The translations under genes were made by a program, and so were the position numbers. From Nemertoderma westbladi (Eukaryota > Xenacoelomorpha > Nemertodermatida > Nemertodermatidae): 23,970 nt of DNA. The stretch's first letter is position 1. Every line of letters begins with the position of its first letter. The stretch is from the NCBI GenBank assembly GCA_032718475.1, contig JAUCBJ010004948.1:1-23970 (forward strand), given 5' to 3'. Positions 18,076 to 23,970 of the stretch are shown piece after piece. The notes under the pieces were generated by a model. That model worked only from the letters and a program-made list of their open reading frames with translations, was not told where the DNA came from and made no database searches.

Positions 18076-20742
18076 TTAAATAATTGAGTTACCAGACTGC
18101 ATATTATATTTGTTCTTTATCTTAGAAATCTCGGAGAGTAAATCAACGTCAGTAAGGTTATCTACATCTAACTCAGCGACGTCATTAAGAAACTCCTCCA
18201 TTATCCGCTCGTCCTCACACTTAACATCTTCCAACTCGGCCGCTTTCTTCTTTGCGAACTCCACCACGGAGGCGGGAAACTTCACCATCTCGGCGACATG
18301 GATACCAAAACTCCGATCACAAACACCCGACTCAACTCGGTACAGCATAGTGAGAGACCCGTTGTCTGTGAGCGCGGAAACATGTAGGTTGCCAACGTTG
18401 GCGACCTCATCAGCCAATCGGGTCAGCTCGTGAAAGTGCGTCGCGAATAGACAGTAACAACCCACCTCGGTCGCTAGATGGCGTGAGATAGACCAGGCCA
18501 GACCGAAACCGTCATAGGTGGAGGTTCCCCGTCCCAATTCGTCGATAATAACTAGAGAATTCGCAGTTGCTAGTCTGAGAATAGAAGAAGTCTCCAACAT
18601 CTCTGCCATGAAGGTAGAGACACCTTTGAGTTGATTATCAGCGGCGCCGACACGACCGAGTATCGAATCGACAACCGATACTTTAGCTCGCCGCGCAGGG
18701 GCGTAACTTCCCACTTGGACCATGAGGACAGCAACAGCAATGCTTCGTATGTACGTTGACTTCCCACCCATGTTCGGCCCTGTTATTATTAGGAAATTCT
18801 CTCTGCTTTTATCAAGGGTAGCATCGTTTGGAATATAAGATATTTGGTTGGCCAAACAAGGGTGTCTAACGTCCTCCAACTCAATGATACTGCCGTCATC
18901 TAGAATCTCGGGCCTAACGTAGTCCTCCATGGAGGCTGTAATAGCGAAGGATTCCAGAACATCCAACTGTGCTATACACCCGTTGAGAACCATTAAAGGC
19001 TCGATGTACCCAATGGTAATGCTTATAATCTCACTAACAATTCCCTTTTGAGTTTCGTAATACTCCGATCTGATGTCCGTATACTCGCCGTTGAGAGATC
19101 GTAAATCGTTATTCGTGAATCGAACCCCGGCTTTCTGAGTTTCTAGAATAATAAAACGTTTATTATTCCTAATCGCTTTCTCTTCCTTACAAGTTATCCT
19201 AAAGAAATAGCCGAGTTGTGGAGAGTGATCAAGTTTTATTGTCTTTCCTTTATCCATCCCCAATTCAGCGGCAGCACGAGTGAATACTTTATTAATCGAA
19301 GCCTCAAGTTCATCGAGATTCTCTCGCAGTCGGGTTAACTCACTGTCGAAACTTGATTTCACAACGAATTCATTGTTGTCGACTAAATCTAGGTCCATAG
19401 TTGTTTCCACCATACCTACAAACTTAAGTAAATCGTGATGTAAATCCTTCAGGGGCGATGTGAATAATGAATTTAATACGGGAGAATTTGGAGCTCTCAA
19501 TGTTTCTAATAGGGAAGGTAAGTATTTGACGCTTTCATATATCTTATAGACTTCTTCGAGGGTTGACTTCTTTCGCTGAAGTTTCCCAATGATTCTCAAG
19601 AAATCTGGAAATCTCTTTAACGCGGAACCGATTTGTTCTTGTAACTCTATATTATTTACAATAACTTCAACGACATTCAACCTTTCTTCTATCTTTAGTT
19701 TATCTATCAGCGGCTGTTTTAACCACTGTGTCAGCAATCTTTGCCCTTGGCTGGTGCGACATTTGTTTAGTATCCCAAAGATGCTGGCGTTACTATTACT
19801 ACTACTATCCATAGGAGGAAACAAATTCAGGGCTCGTACTGCAGCCAAGTTTAACTTGACAAAACGATTTAAATCCAAACGAGACAAAATATACTGCCCA
19901 AAAGCAGATTCATCAGAAGACAAATTAATATACCGAATTGCGGCATTCAATGTTGCCAAATTCGTTGCTTCGTATTCGACAGAGAGATAGTCTAAATTTA
20001 GGTTACCAACACTTGGTTTTATCTTTAAAAATCGTTCAATGTCTTTGCCTTCAGTAGATGCAAACATTGATTTATTGACAGTGGTTACTAGGCATCCAGA
20101 TCTCTCCACAACTTTTCTAATTCTACCAAGTTCAGCGCTAGGTGTATCTGAAGAAACCAAACACTCCTTGGGGGCCAATTGCATAAGAATAACTTCGAGA
20201 TTATCATAGGAATCACCTTCAAGCACCTCTCCGGTGTACATAACTCTCTGCAAGGTATCACAATACCCGATTATTAATTGTTTTATTGTGGCGAGTCCGC
20301 TGATCTTTAAAGCCAGTGTACCACAACTTGTAATAATTTCCTGACCACTGAATAGTACATCTTCTAACTCCGAATAGTTACCCGGAGAAGCTTTGTATGC
20401 AACTTTCCATTCATTGGCTTTCACATTCTTGCATTGATAAATTTCTACCCTATAATTGTATACCAATATTAATTCACGAATCAATACCTCAAAATTGCCT
20501 TTGCTTAGTACAAGATATGGGAGCTCTTTTGGTGCAGTACCCATTACTTTCACAGCAGACATCGATTTGAAAATAATTTTAGCTGCAAGTGAGGCATCTT
20601 TCCCATGCGTTGAAAAATAATCATTTCGATCGAATATCCAAACAGTAGTTTCAGGAGATTCCGGTTTCGATTTGTACCAGTTTATAAATTCCTTTTGTTG
20701 GGTTGTGTCAAGGCTTAATACTTGATGCGATTCCACTGACAT
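18076..20742 (-). CDS. MSH2: DNA mismatch repair protein MSH2 (MutS homologue 2), intronless
   Basis: A single 888-codon frame aligns along its length with animal MSH2, which is about 930 residues in vertebrates. MSH2 pairs with MSH6 or MSH3 in the nucleus to find mismatches and small loops, then recruits MutL proteins. The N-terminal mismatch-binding domain shows FDRNDYFSTHGKDA and YRVEIYQ. The connector and lever follow, with LNLAAVRALNLFP, NKCRTSQGQRLLTQWLKQPL and RFPDL-type segments. The clamp and core include YFFRITCKEEKAIRNNKRF. The ATPase has Walker A GPNMGGKST (residues 655-663), the signature STFMAEM (709-715), Walker B DELGRGTS (734-741) and FATHFHEL (His 769). The C-terminus lacks part of the vertebrate insert. 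The ATG has A at -3. Absence of introns contrasts with the split HECT gene; every key residue seen is intact, so this is probably a working gene. Confidence 0.97.
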   Translation of the reverse strand: MSVESHQVLSLDTTQQKEFINWYKSKPESPETTVWIFDRNDYFSTHGKDASLAAKIIFKSMSAVKVMGTAPKELPYLVLSKGNFEVLIRELILVYNYRVEIYQCKNVKANEWKVAYKASPGNYSELEDVLFSGQEIITSCGTLALKISGLATIKQLIIGYCDTLQRVMYTGEVLEGDSYDNLEVILMQLAPKECLVSSDTPSAELGRIRKVVERSGCLVTTVNKSMFASTEGKDIERFLKIKPSVGNLNLDYLSVEYEATNLATLNAAIRYINLSSDESAFGQYILSRLDLNRFVKLNLAAVRALNLFPPMDSSSNSNASIFGILNKCRTSQGQRLLTQWLKQPLIDKLKIEERLNVVEVIVNNIELQEQIGSALKRFPDFLRIIGKLQRKKSTLEEVYKIYESVKYLPSLLETLRAPNSPVLNSLFTSPLKDLHHDLLKFVGMVETTMDLDLVDNNEFVVKSSFDSELTRLRENLDELEASINKVFTRAAAELGMDKGKTIKLDHSPQLGYFFRITCKEEKAIRNNKRFIILETQKAGVRFTNNDLRSLNGEYTDIRSEYYETQKGIVSEIISITIGYIEPLMVLNGCIAQLDVLESFAITASMEDYVRPEILDDGSIIELEDVRHPCLANQISYIPNDATLDKSRENFLIITGPNMGGKSTYIRSIAVAVLMVQVGSYAPARRAKVSVVDSILGRVGAADNQLKGVSTFMAEMLETSSILRLATANSLVIIDELGRGTSTYDGFGLAWSISRHLATEVGCYCLFATHFHELTRLADEVANVGNLHVSALTDNGSLTMLYRVESGVCDRSFGIHVAEMVKFPASVVEFAKKKAAELEDVKCEDERIMEEFLNDVAELDVDNLTDVDLLSEISKIKNKYNMQSGNSII

Positions 20743-20800
20743 ATTTTCAATTTCAGATCAGCAATCAAGATTTACAGTATTCGGCCTACACTGTATGTTG

Positions 20801-20810
20801 TATATATATA
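20801..20810 (-). promoter_or_regulatory. Candidate TATA box for MSH2
   Basis: TATATATATA lies about 59 bases upstream of the MSH2 start codon on its coding strand, which would place transcription start some 30 bases before the ATG. Support is positional only. Confidence 0.35.
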
Positions 20811-21178
20811 GTTATTCTATTCTACATGGGTGTAGCAGCCAAAGTCAATTATTATGAAGGTACAGGACAACAACCTTTGCCCTGACTAACCCTAACCAAG
20901 CAAGATAAATATTACACAAAATAATCCCATACAAAGAGGAACAGAATTTCCCCATTCAATATTAAATAGTTGGGTAACAGACTGTAGCAGATGCTAGTTT
21001 TGACAATGCCCGATGTAGTAACTTAGAGGTTAATCTAATCTACTAGGCTAATCTAAGAAATTCCACTAAATGTATATATTATATTATGAATTATTAGAGT
21101 CGTATTCGAAATCCTAAGGAAATCGTATTTTAGAAATATTGGTTTGAAGTTGAACAATTGAAAATATTTTGAAACACA
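20811..21178. other. Intergenic AT-rich spacer upstream of MSH2
   Basis: No gene, RNA or repeat family is recognised. It may contain further promoter elements. Confidence 0.4.
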
Positions 21179-21882
21179 CGGTGGTGATTTCCGGCCATTT
21201 ACTACTTAATCGAGTATTTTTTTAATTTTTTTCGAAAGTAAATATGAAATATTTTTTTTCATTTTTTTCAAAAGTACCGGGTAAGTACTTTTTTTCATTC
21301 TTTTGAAAGTATTTTTTTCATTATTTTCAAAAGTAAGTACTTTTTTCTTTTTTTTTTCGAAAGTAAGTATTTTTTTTCATTTTTTTCAAAAGTAAGTTTT
21401 TTTTCATTTTTTTTCAAGAGTAGGGATTTTTTTCATTTTTTTGAAAGTATTTTATTTTATTTTTTTTACAGTATTTTTTTCATTTTTTTGAAAGTATTTT
21501 TTTCATTTTTTTTACAGTATTTTTTTTCATTTTTTTTCGAAAGTATGTTTCATTCTTTATGTAGAGATTTCAGGCTTTTTGTTTCATTTCCTATTCATAT
21601 GCAGTAGAGTAATCAGGTAATGTGGTAATGTACAGTAGTGGGACTAGGCCCTTTTCACTGTGCCAGTGCTGTGTTCCGGTCTGGTAGTAGGCATAATTGT
21701 TTTGTTTACGTCCCTGACCCTGTCAATAACGAATAGATCGTTCCTGGAAAAAATAAAAAATTCCTTTCGAAAAAAAATGAAAAAACTTCTTTCGAAAAAA
21801 AAATGATAAAAATACTTGCTTTCAAAAAAAAAATGAAAAAAAAAATACTAAAAAAGGAGTAAATGGCCGGAAATCACCACCG
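21179..21882. mobile_element. Foldback/MITE-like element with 25-bp terminal inverted repeats
   Basis: Perfect 25-bp inverted repeats begin CGGTGGTGATTTCCGGCC at 21179 and end at 21882 (arms 21179-21203 and 21858-21882). Inside, the left half holds many degenerate units of TTTTTTTCATTTTTTTCGAAAGTA (to about 21545), and the right half holds several in reverse orientation (about 21750-21850). This layout of long terminal repeats built from subrepeats is typical of foldback elements. The centre (21550-21745) is unique sequence with no transposase frame. No clear target-site duplication is visible, so the exact ends and superfamily are unknown. Confidence 0.7.
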
Positions 21883-22300
21883 CCTTTCTGCCTATGGAAA
21901 AGTTTTATTTTCGGCGCCGAAAGCGGCGCCAAGTGATATAAATTATGTGCCGGATTGGCTGATTGGTACAAAGCAAAGCAACGCCAACGCCAGCAATTCA
22001 AAAATCGCGGCGAGCACCGAGTGCAGTCATCTTTGCCGATGCTACGCCAGTACGCTGGCAGTGGCAGGCCTGCAGGCTGCCCGCCCCGGCAGAGCACATT
22101 CAGTCATTCATGGCAGCATGGACATCTCTGCGCCAGCCCTTCCAGCACCTTACTGTCCTACTGACCTACCACTACCACATCAAGCAGTCAAGCATAGCAC
22201 TTTCTGCGCCAGCTCCCGGCGCAAGCCACAAGCTGGCAAGTTGAAATCCTGCGCCGAACTTGTTCGGACTGTTCGGCGTACATGTAAAACTTTGCAATAG
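21883..22300. other. GC- and CpG-richer segment without a recognised gene
   Basis: This stretch is clearly richer in G+C than its surroundings. It has GGCGCC palindromes (near 21916 and 21926) and GCGCCAGC phrases. Overlapping frames of 69-145 codons exist on the plus strand, but none shows a family signature and several frames are open at once, as expected from composition. It could be a CpG-rich regulatory segment or a first exon of something extending right. Confidence 0.35.
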
Positions 22301-23302
22301 GGGACTCGTAAGGCATTGAACATGCAGTCAGACAGTCTTAGCCTCCTCCTCCTATGCCTATCAGGATCAGCCTATTGCAGTATCAGAGTATTGCAGCAGT
22401 CCAGCATTTAGGCGCAAGCTGGCATGGGCGGGCGCGGGGCGGACGCCTGTCCGCCTGTACGTGAAGCATTGGCCATTGGCAGATTCTGAGATTAGCTGAT
22501 CCTGATACTGGATGACTGGATACTGCTGTACTGCAGATTGCAGTATAGACAGAAAGACTAGGCCTACAGCACAGGCGGACACTAGACTCGACCACTCACT
22601 AGAGTGTGTTTTTAAACACATTCAAAGAAATTTGAAACCCCTAAAAAACACCAAAAAACGACAAAAAAAGGACTGGAGGGCCCCCCAGCCCCCTGTCCGG
22701 TTATTACAGTCGGGCTGTATTAGGCCTACCTCTACTTATGTACTTACAGTACAATGCTGCAGTGCCAGTCAGCCAGTTCTGATCTGCCAACAGCATAATA
22801 GTCAGATAGTAGGCCTACCGGTACTGCAACTGCGGCAGTGCAGCAGTGCGGGAATAGTCATGATTACAGGCTGACAGCGTCACAGCGACAGGATTAATCT
22901 AATACCAGAATACTGCAGTACTGTAATAACATAATAAAGTAATACTAACAGACTAATCCAGCAGTCCAGTAATCCTGTAATCAGGTAATACAGTAGGACT
23001 AATAGGTACTGTAGTACGGCTGTAATAGGCCTCCGCCAAGGTGGCCTCCCCTCAGGCAGTCAGGTGGCCTCCCCTCAAGGAGGCCTATCACAGTATCAGC
23101 CTATTGCCTATAGCTATAACAGGGTATAATTGATAATCCACACGCACGTCGCACACACGTCATGTAATTAGAATGTAAGTTTAAATTTCCCGCCATTGAT
23201 ACTGTAGCTAAAACAGATTGTAGGTAGGACTACAGTATGCTATGTTTGAGTGTTGTTTCCTTTTATTCGGGTTCATTGTGTCAAGTACAATGCACAGACG
23301 CA
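22301..23302. other. Low-complexity intergenic region with CAGTA/TACTG words
   Basis: Many short words such as TACTGCAGTACTGTAAT and TAGGCCTAC recur without a clear period. At 23037-23078 AGGTGGCCTCCCCTCA is duplicated. The pair lies between inverted ATAGGCCTCC and GGAGGCCTAT. No gene is supported. Confidence 0.45.
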
Positions 23303-23466
23303 CTTGAGACGCATCTTAAAGGACACTGGCCTTGAAGATGCGGATGATCTAGCAAATGTCATGGGTGATAGGGAGTTGTGGCGGGGCAATTTTGTCGACA
23401 AGCCGGCACAGCATTCTTAAAAATGCAGCTGCAATGCAGCATGCCGATACTAGTAGTAGTAGTAGA
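23303..23466 (+). mobile_element. Non-LTR retrotransposon 3' end, copy B, with (TAG)n tail
   Basis: It is the same family and orientation as the copy at 2700-3113 but more strongly 5'-truncated. It reads LKDTGLEDADDLANVMGDRE then LWRGNFVDKP. This is closer to the usual DTGLEDADDL-type LINE C-terminus than copy A. It has an internal deletion relative to copy A before ATGCAGC-TGCAGC. It ends in TAGTAGTAGTAGTAG (about 23449-23465). Confidence 0.75.
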
Positions 23467-23970
23467 GTGTATCTAAAAACTGTCTGATCCCGGTCGAGGT
23501 CCATCTTCTGACTTTAACCTCCTAGACTTACATTTATATTGTATGGCCGACTACCTATTAAGGGAGTACAGTTACATTACTCTCAGAATCTCAAGATAAT
23601 TTTTCATTTTCTATTTCTGATAAATAGGCAATTTTGTAAAAAAAAATGTTTTTTTTTCGCCTACGTTTTTTCATAATTTTCATTACAAAATGAGGAAATA
23701 ATTTGAAATCAAAAAATCTGGTCGATCTTTATTGAAGCTAATGAAATTACCTTTTATATAAATAAAAAATTGCAAAAAAAACTGTTAAAAAAAAGGGGGA
23801 GAAGTAGTATTTTTCATTCAGAGATATTACATTCAAAATTCAAGCTTTCCCGCGCAAAATTGCCTGTATGAGGTCTGGTTGTTTAATAGTTTCTGACAGG
23901 AAGGAAGCACACCACCGAACAAAAATTATATTTTCGGGGTTTTTCGGGGTCGCTGATTTCATTTCCGATG
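23467..23970. other. AT-rich tail of the window
   Basis: No gene is recognised. A short A-run/T-run hairpin lies near 23638-23658. Confidence 0.4.

Noticed and set aside
18110-19990. Plus-strand and alternative-frame ORFs opposite MSH2
   Set aside because: Shadows of the conserved MSH2 frame; serine- and threonine-rich translations with no motif.
21863-22300. 145-codon plus-strand frame and overlapping frames
   Set aside because: Several frames are open at once in GC-rich sequence, no family signature, and the start lies inside the terminal repeat of a foldback element.

Overview
The window comes from an intron-containing animal genome. Three protein families support this: a HECT-type E3 ubiquitin ligase split by GT-AG introns, one exon of an EAG-type voltage-gated potassium channel, and a full-length MSH2 mismatch-repair gene. 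High AT content, abundant tandem repeats, non-LTR retrotransposon tails and small inverted-repeat elements suggest a repeat-rich invertebrate, probably marine. I cannot fix the phylum from sequence alone.

Layout. Positions 250-2197 (minus strand) hold five exon-like blocks of a G2E3-like HECT ligase. The N-lobe is well preserved, the catalytic C-lobe would lie beyond the left edge, and the upstream part carries a one-base homopolymer frameshift and an exon-edge duplication. Positions 2410-2690 hold a 20-bp minisatellite and a 28-C tract, followed by the 3' end of a non-LTR retrotransposon (2700-3113). Positions 3807-8203 are about 4.4 kb of a 14-bp minisatellite with higher-order structure. 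Its very long apparent reading frame follows from the unit being free of stops in all three forward frames.

Positions 8680-14166 hold two tandem copies of a repeat unit. Each copy has palindromes spaced about 146-161 bp apart that match the RFX X-box consensus. The second copy is interrupted by a 2.8-kb block (bounded by TGGA) carrying a second palindrome ladder built on GATCATGATC with very similar spacing. This is the most unusual structure in the window.

One EAG channel exon lies at 14644-14896 (plus strand), followed by a SINE-like fragment and a hAT-like non-autonomous element (15484-16473) with 15-bp terminal repeats and an 8-bp target duplication. Two foldback structures follow (16817-17036 and 17441-17528). 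MSH2 occupies 18076-20742 on the minus strand as one uninterrupted frame of 888 codons, with a candidate TATA box and polyadenylation signal. A foldback element with 25-bp terminal inverted repeats spans 21179-21882. The right end holds CpG-rich and low-complexity sequence plus a second copy of the retrotransposon tail (23303-23466).

The genes show no sign of joint function. MSH2 and the HECT gene are opposite in strand to the EAG exon. If the EAG exon is functional, its introns exceed the repeat tracts seen here and MSH2 could be nested inside one.
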